Assembly (NCBI RefSeq): GCF_030345335.1
Contig: NZ_JAPVRC010000001.1
Coordinates: forward strand, 434,001-498,000
DNA: 64,000 nt
Direction of reading: 5' to 3'
From: Halobacillus campisalis
Lineage (GTDB): Bacteria > Bacillota > Bacilli > Bacillales > Halobacillaceae
Part shown: positions 27,573 to 36,337 of the stretch, piece after piece
Layout: each line of letters opens with the position of its first letter
Position numbering within the stretch: position 1 is the first letter of the stretch
Position numbers and translations under genes: made by a program
The notes under the pieces: generated by a model
Seen by the model: the letters and a program-made list of their open reading frames with translations, nothing else
Database searches by the model: none
Told to the model about the DNA's origin: nothing

Positions 27573-28610
27573 ATGGGGCACAACATCCGAAAAGCATTTG
27601 TCGCTATTCTATGTACGATCATTTTTACGATCCATATTCCGCAGGTAAGCGCTGATACCAAAGACTTTCCTTCTTTACCTGCCCGTTCTCAAAAATCGAC
27701 TGAAGATATAAATAAAAAATCGCCATATGACTACACACTCGTATGGATGTCAGATACTCAGTACTACGCAAAAAACTATCCCTACATATACTTGAATATG
27801 GTGGAGTGGATAGCAAATAATAAAGAAAAACTCAATATTCCTTATGTTTTTCATACTGGAGATATAGTAAATACTTGGAATGATGACGAGCAATGGCAGC
27901 ATGCTGACAAAAATATGAAAGTTTTAGAGACCGCTAAAGTGCCTTATGGGATTCTGGCGGGCAATCATGACATCGATCCAAATAACAATGGTTATTCTCA
28001 ATTCTCCAAGTATTTTGGTTCAGCCCGATTTGAACGTAATTCATACTACGGGGGTTCTTATAAAGATAACCGCGGCCATTACGATTTGATGAATATTAAA
28101 GGAAATGAATTTATTATGATTTATATGGGCTGGGGAATTGGCGAGCAGGAGGTAGAATGGATGAAAGAAATTGTAGAAAAACACCCAGACCGCATCGCTT
28201 TTATTGGCCTCCATGATTATTTAACTGGCTCAGGTAAACGAAGCCGGATCGGCCAGCTCGTTTACGATCAAGTTATCAGGCCAAATAAAAATGTAGCGGC
28301 CATACTAAGCGGGCATTACTATGGCAGTGAAACTTTGGTCGATCATATAGACGATGATGGAGATGGGAAACCTGACCGGAAGATATATCAGATGCTCGCC
28401 AATTATCAAAGCGGACCAGAAGGCGGGCAAGGTTATTTACGTTTATTACAAGTGAAGCAGAAAGAAAATAAAATCCATGTGAAGACTTATTCTCCTTATT
28501 TGAATGGCTATAACTTCTATGATAACGAGAAGTACCCTGAGAAAGATGAATTTTATATGGAGATCCCACTCGAAGTTAAGAAACATAAGTTTAGATGGAC
28601 CAGTGATTGA
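27573..28610 (+). CDS. Secreted calcineurin-like metallophosphoesterase
   Basis: 345-residue exported phosphoesterase. A signal peptide occupies residues 1-27 (basic start, hydrophobic core FVAILCTIIFTIHIP, probable cleavage after VSA). The two-metal core follows in order: WMSDTQYY (first Asp, with Gln), HTGDIVN, AGNHDID, GLHDY and the final SGHYYG. The SDTQ and GDIVN variants are typical of the branch fused to surface domains in other bacteria; here it is a single domain plus short tail. An AGGAGG ribosome binding site precedes the ATG. Its job outside the cell is probably phosphate scavenging from phosphodi- or monoesters (inference). It is monocistronic. Confidence 0.88.
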   Translation: MGHNIRKAFVAILCTIIFTIHIPQVSADTKDFPSLPARSQKSTEDINKKSPYDYTLVWMSDTQYYAKNYPYIYLNMVEWIANNKEKLNIPYVFHTGDIVNTWNDDEQWQHADKNMKVLETAKVPYGILAGNHDIDPNNNGYSQFSKYFGSARFERNSYYGGSYKDNRGHYDLMNIKGNEFIMIYMGWGIGEQEVEWMKEIVEKHPDRIAFIGLHDYLTGSGKRSRIGQLVYDQVIRPNKNVAAILSGHYYGSETLVDHIDDDGDGKPDRKIYQMLANYQSGPEGGQGYLRLLQVKQKENKIHVKTYSPYLNGYNFYDNEKYPEKDEFYMEIPLEVKKHKFRWTSD

Positions 28611-28674
28611 TAAATAAATTATTGGTCTATTAGTTTCATCTGCCTAGAAGCATCATCCCTTCTAAAGGAGAAGG

Positions 28675-29463
28675 TTAGAGACGACTATTCTTTACTTTTA
28701 CTGCTTTAGTGGCCATAAAGCACTTGATGTATTGGTCAATCAATCTAATTCCGCCAAAATCATCTTCATAAAAACCTGTGAGAGCGAATCCAGCGTCTAT
28801 TTGACCTTGAATTTGATCTTCAAGCGAATGACCAAACTCGAGCGCTTCATTATTTTCTTCTAGTTTTAGGAGATCATCTTTTGACAGATGATTTTTGGAT
28901 GAAAAGGGAATCGAGTATTTGACATCTAATACCCCTTTCTGTTCCTGTTCGTCATCAAATAAGTAAAGGAGAGGGTTTGTAAAACCAGCAATCATGGTTC
29001 CATTAGTTTTTAATACTCGTGAAGCTTCTTTCCATACGGGTAATACATTTTCTACAAACACGTTGGATACTGGATGAACAATGATATCGAACATTTCATC
29101 ATTTAGTTTGCTCAAATCAGACATCTCTGCCTTCAGTGTTTCAATTTTTAAATTCTCTCTTTCAGCTACCATTCGATCTTGTTCCAGTTGTTTTTCAGAT
29201 AAATCGACTACAGTCACCGCAGCTCCTGCAGCGGCAAGTATTGGCGCTTGCTGGCCGCCACCTGAAGCAAGACATAAGATACGAAGTCCTTTTAAATTGT
29301 CAGGAAACCAAACACGAGGTACCGCTCTTTTTGTAGTAACAGATATGCTCCAATTTCCTTTTTTACTTTCAGCGATCTCCCCTCCACTTACTGCTTTCGT
29401 ATACGTCACACCTTCTTCTACTTTTTTGTCCCAGACTTTACTGTTGTGACTTATCGTTTCCAT
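28675..29463 (-). CDS. Class I SAM-dependent methyltransferase
   Basis: 262-residue methyltransferase with a Rossmann-like core. Motif I is ILCLASGGGQQAPILAAAG, motif II TVVDLSEKQLEQD, and the later FDIIVHPVSNVFVENV and LKTNGTMIAGF follow in proper order. The N-terminal SHNSKVWDKKVEEGVTYTK resembles small-molecule methyltransferases of Firmicutes. The substrate cannot be inferred. It lies alone between the metallophosphoesterase (converging) and the ABC exporter operon (same strand, about 170 bases upstream, with a terminator between), so it is not part of that operon. Confidence 0.87.
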   Translation of the reverse strand: METISHNSKVWDKKVEEGVTYTKAVSGGEIAESKKGNWSISVTTKRAVPRVWFPDNLKGLRILCLASGGGQQAPILAAAGAAVTVVDLSEKQLEQDRMVAERENLKIETLKAEMSDLSKLNDEMFDIIVHPVSNVFVENVLPVWKEASRVLKTNGTMIAGFTNPLLYLFDDEQEQKGVLDVKYSIPFSSKNHLSKDDLLKLEENNEALEFGHSLEDQIQGQIDAGFALTGFYEDDFGGIRLIDQYIKCFMATKAVKVKNSRL

Positions 29464-29590
29464 TTACTTCTCCCCTTCTTAATCAACTTCTTCTTTAATG
29501 TCAGGCTTTGTGAAATTATATTTTGGATTCTGTGATTGACCGGATCCACAGTAATCGGTATCACCAACATCATAAACCAGAAAAAATAGT

Positions 29591-29630
29591 AAAAAAACCC
29601 TCTAATTCCTTAAGATAGAAACAGAGGGTT
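29591..29630 (-). terminator. Terminator of the TetR-ABC exporter operon
   Basis: 8-bp stem (AACCCTCT / AGAGGGTT) with a 19-nt loop and a T run on the minus strand, just after the permease stop. Confidence 0.75.
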
Positions 29631-29637
29631 ACAAATA

Positions 29638-31242
29638 CTAGCCTTTAATATCCCGTTTTCGATAGAACAGCAATCCTGCTGCCATAAATAAGGCAGCAAC
29701 AATAGTCAAAATAAATACATTTGTATACTGCATTTCATCTACAGGCAGCTGGGGGATATGAGCAAAAGGAGATAAATTCGTCACCCACTCAGGAAACTGA
29801 AACAACCCTCCTAAATAAACGGTGATAAAAGAATATCCTAAATATAACCAAGCGATGCTGCTTAACGAGGGCTTAACACCTACAAGAAAAACTGCCAATC
29901 CTATCATGACCCACATGGCAGGTAAATAAACGATGCCCGCCTGATAAAATGTGGCCAAATCAATCGGGTCTTCCATTACTGCCAAGCCGGCCATTCCCAT
30001 CCCAAAAGCCGCCAGTGACAGCATTACAAAACTGTTCACTAATGCTATTAAAAGATAACTACCTATCAGCCGCCAACGCGATACCGCGCGGCTCAGCAAG
30101 TGTTCCACTCTATTCTTATTTTCTTCACCTTTAAGTTTAAAGACAGCCATCAGTGGGGGAATCGTACAAATCATTGATATAACAGCCATAAGCAGCGTTA
30201 TGAATTGTTCTGTTAAAGAAAAACCATCCACAGGACGTAGGAGACCCGTCACCATGTCGTTACTTTCAAAAAACGAATCCAAGTCTCCCAACACCGATCC
30301 ATATGAAAGACCTAAAATTAACATTCCTGCCGCCCAAGAGATAATTCCTGTTCTCTGAAGTCTTAATGCGAGACCAAACGGGCTTTGTAAAAAGGCGGAA
30401 GCGTTTCTCTTCCCGACTCTTGAAGGCAGGAACCCGGATTGTAAATCTCTGATAGAGCTTAAATAGAAAGCAGCAATAAAAATCACAACAGCCACTGCAG
30501 CCATCAAAAAAATCGGCCACCAGATATCAGTCACATAAACCTCAGTCCGAGTTACCCACCCTAATGGTGAGAACCAGGCTAATGTTTCGTTACTGACATC
30601 TCCTATAGCGCGAATGAGGTATGCCGCTCCAAGCACACTCATCGATAAACCTGCCACACCTCTGCCACTTTCCGAGACTTGAGCAAAGAGAGCAGTAACT
30701 GAGGTGAAAAAGATCCCTGTAGCAGTTAATACGGCTCCATAAAGCAGCGAACCTTCTACGTCTACACTTTCTATATTCATAAAAATTAAACCCGTAGCTG
30801 TCAGTAATCCTAAAACTATATGGACACCAACCATTACAAGCGATGTAGCTGTTAAAGTTGACAATCGCCCCGTCGGTAAGGATCGAATGAGTTCGATTTG
30901 TCCATCTTCCTCTTCCGTCCTAGTATGACGGGCAACAATTAAAATACTCATCATACCCACAACAACTGCACTCAACAATAACATTTGATGCGCCATCATA
31001 GCTCCGAAGGTATAGTTGTTTATCCCGTAACCAATTCCCACCATCGCTACCATGGCTGGGTTGACCATCGTCTCAGCCATAGCCATTCTTTCTTGATCAC
31101 TTGAATATAGAGACGTGAAAGAAAAAGCCACTAGTAACGTAAATCCGATGATGGAAATAAGCCAAATAGGAATTTTGAAACGATCCTGCCGCAGAATGAA
31201 TGTGGACAATATGCCCGTTTTTTCATAAAGTTTACTTGACAT
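29638..31242 (-). CDS. ABC-2 type exporter permease (TnrB3/COG3559-like)
   Basis: 534-residue membrane protein with about twelve hydrophobic segments in two similar halves, as in the large permeases that export polyketide-type antibiotics (tetronasin resistance TnrB family). Each half begins with a short cytoplasmic lead followed by a helix (WLISIIGFTLLVAF, ISWAAGMLILGLSYG) and has a TRTEEEDGQIELIRSLPTGR or KGEENKNRVEHLLSRAVSRW cytoplasmic loop typical of the family. Its ATG overlaps the ATPase stop by one base. With that ATPase it forms one exporter, controlled by the adjacent TetR repressor. Export of an antibiotic or toxic lipid is a family-based inference. Confidence 0.88.
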   Translation of the reverse strand: MSSKLYEKTGILSTFILRQDRFKIPIWLISIIGFTLLVAFSFTSLYSSDQERMAMAETMVNPAMVAMVGIGYGINNYTFGAMMAHQMLLLSAVVVGMMSILIVARHTRTEEEDGQIELIRSLPTGRLSTLTATSLVMVGVHIVLGLLTATGLIFMNIESVDVEGSLLYGAVLTATGIFFTSVTALFAQVSESGRGVAGLSMSVLGAAYLIRAIGDVSNETLAWFSPLGWVTRTEVYVTDIWWPIFLMAAVAVVIFIAAFYLSSIRDLQSGFLPSRVGKRNASAFLQSPFGLALRLQRTGIISWAAGMLILGLSYGSVLGDLDSFFESNDMVTGLLRPVDGFSLTEQFITLLMAVISMICTIPPLMAVFKLKGEENKNRVEHLLSRAVSRWRLIGSYLLIALVNSFVMLSLAAFGMGMAGLAVMEDPIDLATFYQAGIVYLPAMWVMIGLAVFLVGVKPSLSSIAWLYLGYSFITVYLGGLFQFPEWVTNLSPFAHIPQLPVDEMQYTNVFILTIVAALFMAAGLLFYRKRDIKG

Positions 31243-32153
31243 TATTGACCGCCTCCTAAGTGAGTGGATGCCTCCGTCCCTTCATAATGACGCATAAATA
31301 AGTCTTCTAAAGTGGGAGGAGCGCTCTCTATCTTTACGACTCCGAATGAACTAGCATACTGGATAACTTCATCCATATGTTCTGAATCCACTTGAAAGGA
31401 CACTCCTCCGGCTTTGCCAACGACGTCATTAACACCTTTCACTTCACTCAAGCCTTTCATCGGCACTCTCGTTTCCATATAGAGAGTAGTTCTCGTCAAA
31501 TGGCGCAGTTCTTTGAGTGACCCGGTTTCAATGATCTTCCCCTGTCTAATAATTCCGATTTGGTCACACAGCTTTTCAACCTCGGATAAAATATGACTGG
31601 ACAGCAAAACACTTTTTCCGTTTTTCTTTGCTTCTAATACACAGTCCTGAAAAACTCGCTCCATAAGAGGATCTAAGCCTGAGGTAGGTTCATCCAAGAT
31701 ATAAAGATCCGCATCAGAAGCGAATGCAGCTATGAGTGCTACCTTTTGGCGATTACCCTTTGAATACGTCCTACATTTCTTAGAAGGATCCAAATCAAAT
31801 TTACGGATCAGCTCTTCACGAAGGGTTTGTTGTTTTGCTCCTCTAAGTTTCATGAAAAGATCAATGACTTCTCCCCCCGTCAAGTTGGGCCATAGATTCA
31901 CATCTCCAGGTACATACGCTATTCGCTTATGGATCTCAACTGCTTCTTCCCATGCATCTTTTCCGAAAATGTGAGCTTCTCCTTCAGTAGCTTTTAAAAT
32001 ACCGAGCAACACACGGATCGTGGTAGATTTACCTGCCCCATTTGGTCCTATGAATCCGTAAATCTCCCCTTCATTCACTTCTAGGTCGACTCCATCCAGA
32101 GCTTTGAAGTCTCCATATTTTTTTGTTAAGTTTTTCGTTTTTAGGATAGCCAT
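31242..32153 (-). CDS. ABC transporter ATP-binding protein
   Basis: 303-residue ATPase of the drug-exporter (DrrA-like) type. Walker A is GPNGAGKSTT, the signature is YSKGNRQKVALIAA (a variant of LSGGQ), Walker B is LYILDEPTSGLDPL, and the H-loop is LLSSHILSE. A C-terminal extension of about 90 residues (ETRVPMKGLSEVKG...) is usual in this subfamily. The start MAILKTKN at 32153 follows GAAGGGA and lies two bases before the end of tetR, so tetR, ATPase and permease are a tight operon. Confidence 0.93.
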   Translation of the reverse strand: MAILKTKNLTKKYGDFKALDGVDLEVNEGEIYGFIGPNGAGKSTTIRVLLGILKATEGEAHIFGKDAWEEAVEIHKRIAYVPGDVNLWPNLTGGEVIDLFMKLRGAKQQTLREELIRKFDLDPSKKCRTYSKGNRQKVALIAAFASDADLYILDEPTSGLDPLMERVFQDCVLEAKKNGKSVLLSSHILSEVEKLCDQIGIIRQGKIIETGSLKELRHLTRTTLYMETRVPMKGLSEVKGVNDVVGKAGGVSFQVDSEHMDEVIQYASSFGVVKIESAPPTLEDLFMRHYEGTEASTHLGGGQ

Positions 32154-32154
32154 A

Positions 32155-32790
32155 CTATGCATCCCTTCCTTTTGAATAGAAGCTCGTTTTTAAAATTTCA
32201 AGATATCCGAAAAATTCTTCCCAGTAGGGATCAAAATTTATTTCCGAAAAATTCTTCCCATACAATTCTTGTTTCAATTTATTTTGATAGCCTTCTATCG
32301 CCCACTGAATCAATTGGAATGCTTTATCCACTTCTATATCATCTCTGAACAAGGAGTAATCTATATTTTCGTATAACCTGGAATAACCAAGCTCCTGTAA
32401 TCGGTTAAACTTAGGTTTGAGCTTATCGGGGATATGCTCCTCTCCCTTTAAAAGTACAGTTCCCATAAAATTATATACATCTGGATACTCAGCAAAGGCG
32501 GCCATTTTAATTATGGCTGCCTGCTTAAAGCGTTCAATGACGTCTTTCTGCTCAATATTGATTTTAAGAAGGTATTCATCGATCGTAATATCAAAACAAA
32601 AATCGATCAGGTAGTTATAAAGTTCTTTTTTATTCTTAAAATAATAAAACAGCATCCCTTTTCCGATATTTGCTTTTTTAACAATTGAATTCGTCGAAGC
32701 CAATTCAAACCCTTTTTCAGAAAACTCCTGAAAAGCGGCGTTCAAAATCCGAGTTTTTTTATCTCTGTCTAAGTTTTGGAACTTTTTCAA
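32155..32790 (-). CDS. TetR-family repressor of the ABC exporter
   Basis: 211-residue regulator. The N-terminal helix-turn-helix is typical (RILNAAFQEFSEKGFELAST, NIGKGMLFYYFKNKKELYNY), and the ligand-binding C-terminal domain is variable. It is the first gene of the operon, directly followed by the exporter it presumably controls. Two near-identical palindromes overlap and flank its promoter, which points to autoregulation. The inducer should be a compound exported by the ABC system, but its nature is unknown. Confidence 0.9.
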   Translation of the reverse strand: MKKFQNLDRDKKTRILNAAFQEFSEKGFELASTNSIVKKANIGKGMLFYYFKNKKELYNYLIDFCFDITIDEYLLKINIEQKDVIERFKQAAIIKMAAFAEYPDVYNFMGTVLLKGEEHIPDKLKPKFNRLQELGYSRLYENIDYSLFRDDIEVDKAFQLIQWAIEGYQNKLKQELYGKNFSEINFDPYWEEFFGYLEILKTSFYSKGRDA

Positions 32791-32821
32791 AAAAGAGTTA
32801 CCCCCTTACCTGGAAGTTTTA

Positions 32822-32867
32822 GACCAACCTGGTCGATTACATTATATTCTTTTAGACCAGTCTGGTC
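32822..32867 (-). promoter_or_regulatory. Promoter and twin operators of the TetR-ABC operon
   Basis: On the minus strand TTGACC (32864-32869) and TATAAT (32841-32846) are 17 bases apart. Two palindromes, GACCAGTCTGGTC (32855-32867) and GACCAACCTGGTC (32822-32834), lie 33 bases apart centre to centre, about three helical turns. One overlaps the -35 box and spacer, the other the region just past the transcription start. This geometry fits repression by TetR dimers on one DNA face. Confidence 0.82.
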
Positions 32868-33039
32868 AACTTTTATTTTTTCTAAGTAAAACGTAATAAT
32901 CGCAGGGCCATGGCGGCGTGCAGAGCATCGAGTACTAACCCTCTTCTCTTCTGAAAAAAGCTCAGAGTCCTTAGAAATATACTCTTAATAAAGGTGGTTT
33001 CGTTCCTCACATCAAGGTAAAAAGATCCTGTTGGTATGT

Positions 33040-33125
33040 ATAGACTGGGTAGACTGCGGATAGCTTTTGCTTAAACAAGTCGGCCTTCACCCCAACGGAA
33101 AGCGACTTGCAGAAAGTTTTGTTCG
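33040..33125. repeat. Remnant of the hairpin element in the tetR/uppP intergenic region
   Basis: The 700 bases between tetR and the next gene contain no convincing frame. A stretch with CACCCCAACGGAAAGCGACT resembles the 3' strand of the hairpin modules (CCCACGGAAAGCGA). No terminal repeat was found. The remainder of the gap, apart from the operators, holds nothing I can support. Confidence 0.35.
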
Positions 33126-33505
33126 TAATCCTTTATAAATAATTAGAAAGTAAAAGCGAGTATGGAAGCCAGACCACCCCATTTGATAGTTGCACGCGAT
33201 TCTTATAGAGAATACAAAAAGGCTTGCCTGATATACAGACAAGCTTACAACATTCCTTGAATATATTTACGTAAAGGTTCCTTAGTCGATTCCTACGCCT
33301 AAAGGAATCGTTTAACGTATTTTGAACATGCAGAAAAAAGCCGATGAAGAGCCAGGTGTAAGGGGTTAATTTGGAGTCCAAAAAGGTAACATGTCAGTGT
33401 ACATCTTAATAATTCTTACTTTTTATTCTTGTGAGTGAAACAACCCATATCTTTCTATTTCCTAATTATGTATACTTAAATAAAAATTGTAAAGGCGGGC
33501 TTGCT

Positions 33506-33832
33506 TTGAATAGACATCGAATCGCAAGTGTTCTAGTGACGGCTATTTGGTGCATCCTCGTCGCTCAAATTCCCGCCTTAGACTTTCAAGGTACATCATT
33601 AGAAGATGTTTTCTCCCAGCAACATACCTCGATTAATGAGAGTATTCTTGTTAATACGCCCGCTCCTCAAAAAGGAAAGATACAAGGTTTTTTCACTTAC
33701 CTTATTTTACCTCCCGATGATTATAAGTCTTACTTAATTTCACTCAGGAACCAGACCCCATCAATTATCTCTTTGATTCCTGACGCGATCACCTTCATGA
33801 AACATCATTCCAATTACTTCTCTGCCAATTAA
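33506..33832 (+). CDS. Small exported or membrane-anchored hypothetical protein
   Basis: 108 residues, not recognised. A TTG start at 33506 follows AAAGGCGGG at a good distance; the upstream in-frame ATG-like start at 33431 lacks such a site. After a basic NRHRIA start comes a hydrophobic segment (about 6-22, SVLVTAIWCILVAQIPAL), so it is a signal peptide or anchor with an external domain of about 85 residues. It lies 83 bases ahead of a second small membrane protein and then uppP and dedA in the same direction. That suggests a shared envelope function, but there is no homology I can name. Confidence 0.6.
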   Translation: MNRHRIASVLVTAIWCILVAQIPALDFQGTSLEDVFSQQHTSINESILVNTPAPQKGKIQGFFTYLILPPDDYKSYLISLRNQTPSIISLIPDAITFMKHHSNYFSAN

Positions 33833-33915
33833 TGATTTCATTATTTCCTTTTTTAAGGGCTTATTTAACATGTCCAAAAATAAAGAACATATAGTGAAGG
33901 GTGTAGACAACCAAA

Positions 33916-34110
33916 ATGAAATCAATAATAAATTCCATTAATAAAGAGATGATCGAATGTTTCCTTATGATTTTTACAGTATTCACTTTATTTTTCAGTG
34001 TACTGGTTATTTCGAGAATGGTGTTCGGAGTGAACTGGGAACAATATATTCCTGATTTCTCATGGAGAATGGTTAACATAAAAGAGATGAAAGACCTGAT
34101 CACTTTATAA
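33916..34110 (+). CDS. Small single-pass membrane protein
   Basis: 64 residues with one strong transmembrane helix (about 14-36, ECFLMIFTVFTLFFSVLVIS). The short tail (VFGVNWEQYIPDFSWRM) is rich in aromatics and probably interfacial. GAAGGGTG lies before the ATG. The gene ends 27 bases before uppP and is likely co-transcribed. The family is unknown to me; it could be an accessory subunit of the UppP/DedA pair, which is inference from position. Confidence 0.6.
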   Translation: MKSIINSINKEMIECFLMIFTVFTLFFSVLVISRMVFGVNWEQYIPDFSWRMVNIKEMKDLITL

Positions 34111-34137
34111 CGACATCATCGTTGAGGAGAAAGTTAA

Positions 34138-34962
34138 ATGGATATCATTGAATTAGTGAAAGTGATCATTTTGGGGATGATAGAAGGTTTAACTGAATTT
34201 GCTCCAGTCTCCTCCACAGGTCATATGATTATCGTAGACGACCTATGGCTGCAATCGAGAAGTTTCTTGACGGAGTATGGGGCTAATACTTTTAAAGTCT
34301 TTATCCAACTCGGTTCAATTACGGCCGTTGTAATTGTTTTCAAGGACAGGTTCAGAGACATGCTCGGCTCAATAATGGACAGAAAACAAGCTATTAAAAA
34401 TAAACTGAAAATCAGTCATATCATTGTGGGTCTTCTGCCAGCTACGATCTTAGGGTTATTGTTCGAAGATTATATTGATGACTACCTATTTTCTACCTCA
34501 ACTGTTCTTGTAGGATTAGTAGTCGGAGCGGCATTAATGATCGTTGCGGATTTGATTAGCTTAAAAACGCCGCTCACCGATACAGTAGATGATATGAGCT
34601 ATCGCCATGCTTTTACGGTAGGACTTGTCCAAAGCTTCTCTTTATGGCCGGGGTTCTCGCGCTCAGGGGCCGCGATATCCGGTGGGGTATTGATGGGCAT
34701 GAGTCATCGTGCAGCGGCTGACTTCACCTTCATAATGGCGGTGCCGATCATGTTCGGGGCAAGTTTTATATCAATCTTGAACAACTGGAATTATTTCACA
34801 TGGAACGCCCTCCCACTATTTATGATTGGTTTTATCACAGCTTTTCTATTTGCATTGCTGTCTATCCGTTTCTTCTTACGTGTAATTCAAAGGGTTAAGT
34901 TGATTCCTTTTGCAGTGTATCGCATAGTGCTGGCCGTCGTTGTATACGTTTTATATTTCTAG
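34138..34962 (+). CDS. uppP: Undecaprenyl-diphosphatase UppP (BacA)
   Basis: Integral membrane phosphatase that converts undecaprenyl diphosphate to undecaprenyl phosphate on the outer face of the membrane, recycling the carrier for peptidoglycan and teichoic acid. 274 residues, usual length, about eight hydrophobic segments. The two active-site motifs are intact: EGLTEFAPVSSTGHMI with Glu, Ser and His, and WPGFSRSGAAISGG with Arg. It is followed 16 bases later by a DedA protein. The ribosome binding site is GAGGAGA. Loss or duplication affects bacitracin sensitivity in other bacteria (known of the family). Confidence 0.96.
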   Translation: MDIIELVKVIILGMIEGLTEFAPVSSTGHMIIVDDLWLQSRSFLTEYGANTFKVFIQLGSITAVVIVFKDRFRDMLGSIMDRKQAIKNKLKISHIIVGLLPATILGLLFEDYIDDYLFSTSTVLVGLVVGAALMIVADLISLKTPLTDTVDDMSYRHAFTVGLVQSFSLWPGFSRSGAAISGGVLMGMSHRAAADFTFIMAVPIMFGASFISILNNWNYFTWNALPLFMIGFITAFLFALLSIRFFLRVIQRVKLIPFAVYRIVLAVVVYVLYF

Positions 34963-34978
34963 CGGAGGGATTTCTAAA

Positions 34979-35593
34979 GTGGAAGAATGGATCATTAAAT
35001 TCATTGATCTTTATGGCTACTATGGTGTTTTTATCTTGATAGCAATTGAAAATGTATTCCCTCCCATTCCATCTGAAATCATTCTGACTTTCAGTGGTTT
35101 CATGACGACTCAAACGTCCATGACCGTATTGGGAGTGATTGCCCTATCTACCTCAGGTTCGATTACAGGGGCGATAGTTTTATATTATATCGGAAAAATC
35201 ATCGAAATCAGATCATTAGAAAGCTTTATCGATCGACACGGAAGTTTTTTTAGAATGACGACGGAAAACCTTCACCAGGCCATGACATGGTTTGAAAAAT
35301 ATGGAGGAAGGACTATCTTTTTCTGCCGCCTCATCCCTATCATTAGAAGCTTAATTTCTATTCCGGCCGGTGTGACCGGTATGCCAATGACTAAGTTTCT
35401 TGTGTTTACTTTGTTAGGAACGCTATTGTGGAACGGCTTGCTCATCTTAATCGGAGCTCAACTCGGCGCTTCCTGGTGGAAAATCTCAGAATATATGCAA
35501 ACTTACTCTTTTATTCTTATCAGCACAGCTGTTATTCTCACCAGTTTACTTCTAATTGTGAAGATGAGAAGCCGATTCAAAGCCGACAAATAA
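34979..35593 (+). CDS. DedA-family membrane protein (probable C55-P translocase)
   Basis: 204-residue DedA (SNARE-associated/VTT domain) protein with four to five hydrophobic segments. Signature parts are the reentrant ENVFPPIPSEIIL with conserved Glu and Pro, and FFCRLIPIIRSLISIPAG with the conserved Arg and Gly-containing membrane motif. The GTG start at 34979 follows GCGGAGGG; the longer frame reaching into uppP is not used. DedA proteins such as B. subtilis UptA (YngC) return undecaprenyl phosphate to the inner leaflet. Being next to uppP makes that role likely here, though PE-type lipid transport is also known in the family. Confidence 0.88.
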   Translation: MEEWIIKFIDLYGYYGVFILIAIENVFPPIPSEIILTFSGFMTTQTSMTVLGVIALSTSGSITGAIVLYYIGKIIEIRSLESFIDRHGSFFRMTTENLHQAMTWFEKYGGRTIFFCRLIPIIRSLISIPAGVTGMPMTKFLVFTLLGTLLWNGLLILIGAQLGASWWKISEYMQTYSFILISTAVILTSLLLIVKMRSRFKADK

Positions 35594-35635
35594 AAAACAT
35601 TCGCAATTCTACGACGAATTGCGAATGTTTTCATA
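35594..35635 (+). terminator. Terminator of the uppP-dedA operon
   Basis: 16-bp perfect stem (35594-35609 / 35616-35631) with a 6-nt loop. It overlaps the tnrA stop from the other strand and could serve both directions. Confidence 0.88.
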
Positions 35636-35939
35636 GTTTTTTCAGATTGAATTGAGCATTCAATTGCCCGCGAATCATATGATCTCGGACTTCTCGGTCT
35701 TTGTTTTCATTTTGAAGTTCTTTTTTTATTTCATAGGTTTGTATGCCTTCTTCCCGTTTATTTGCAATTTCCATTAATAATTCTATATCAGAAAATGAGT
35801 ACTTCCTTGTACCCCTTTCCGTTCTTTCAGGGAAAATCAGACCCCTCGACTCATAATATCGAATCATTCGGCATGACAAGCCTGTGATTTCATTAACAAT
35901 TCCTATCGTAATGACTTTCTTATCCTTATAAGAAGACAT
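35631..35939 (-). CDS. tnrA: Nitrogen regulator TnrA (MerR family)
   Basis: Global nitrogen-limitation regulator. 102 residues, the size of TnrA. The N-terminus [20 protein letters not shown] and the winged helix ([20 protein letters not shown], then [20 protein letters not shown]) match TnrA rather than GlnR. The C-terminal [15 protein letters not shown] corresponds to the segment by which TnrA binds feedback-inhibited glutamine synthetase. Its own AAAGGAG site precedes the ATG. It lies 70 bases after a small FbpA-like gene on the same strand, and tandem TnrA/GlnR boxes stand in front of that gene, so autoregulation is expected. Confidence 0.93.
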   Translation of the reverse strand: MSSYKDKKVITIGIVNEITGLSCRMIRYYESRGLIFPERTERGTRKYSFSDIELLMEIANKREEGIQTYEIKKELQNENKDREVRDHMIRGQLNAQFNLKKL

Positions 35940-36009
35940 AATAAACTCCTTTAATCAGCTATGTTAGTATGAATTGGATTGGATACCTCCTCCCTCTGGA
36001 CTTTGACAT

Positions 36010-36222
36010 TTACACAATTTTATTTTGGGTGACCATTGACTTAAGCTGACTGACTGTAAGTGTGCAGGAATGCTCTTCAGAAGCTGATAAAATCCCTGCA
36101 TCTATCAATTTTCTTATATAACAAAGTTTTACGTCGTTCACTGCTTTTCTTAACTGGTTGGGCTCGGAAACTTCCATGATCCAATCGTAATTCTCTTCTT
36201 CTTGAAAGTTCTTGTGTTCCAT
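36010..36222 (-). CDS. FbpA-like small protein (Fur-regulated basic protein family)
   Basis: 70-residue protein. The core LRKAVNDVKLCYIRKLIDAG followed by ILSASEEHSCTLTVSQLK matches the pattern of the Fur-regulated basic protein A family (LRKAVE..K.YLI.KLI..GI....LTLSEL) of Bacillus. It has an acidic N-terminal extension and is not clearly basic overall. In B. subtilis the Fbp proteins help the iron-sparing response; here no good Fur box was seen and the gene sits behind TnrA boxes and in front of tnrA. A nitrogen-linked role is therefore possible. GGAGGA precedes the ATG. Confidence 0.72.
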   Translation of the reverse strand: MEHKNFQEEENYDWIMEVSEPNQLRKAVNDVKLCYIRKLIDAGILSASEEHSCTLTVSQLKSMVTQNKIV

Positions 36223-36337
36223 TTAATAGTTCCTCCTCTTTACTGAAAATAAAACTAAAAAAACAGGACAGATGCTAAAATGGAATGACTATCAGGTACT
36301 TATGAAGCAGCAGCTTCGTTCCCTTTTATCTTTTGTT

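Noticed and set aside
33133-33381. Minus-strand frame of 82 codons in the tetR-uppP gap
   Set aside because: No credible ribosome binding site, odd composition, and it lies in decayed repeat-like sequence. Probably chance.
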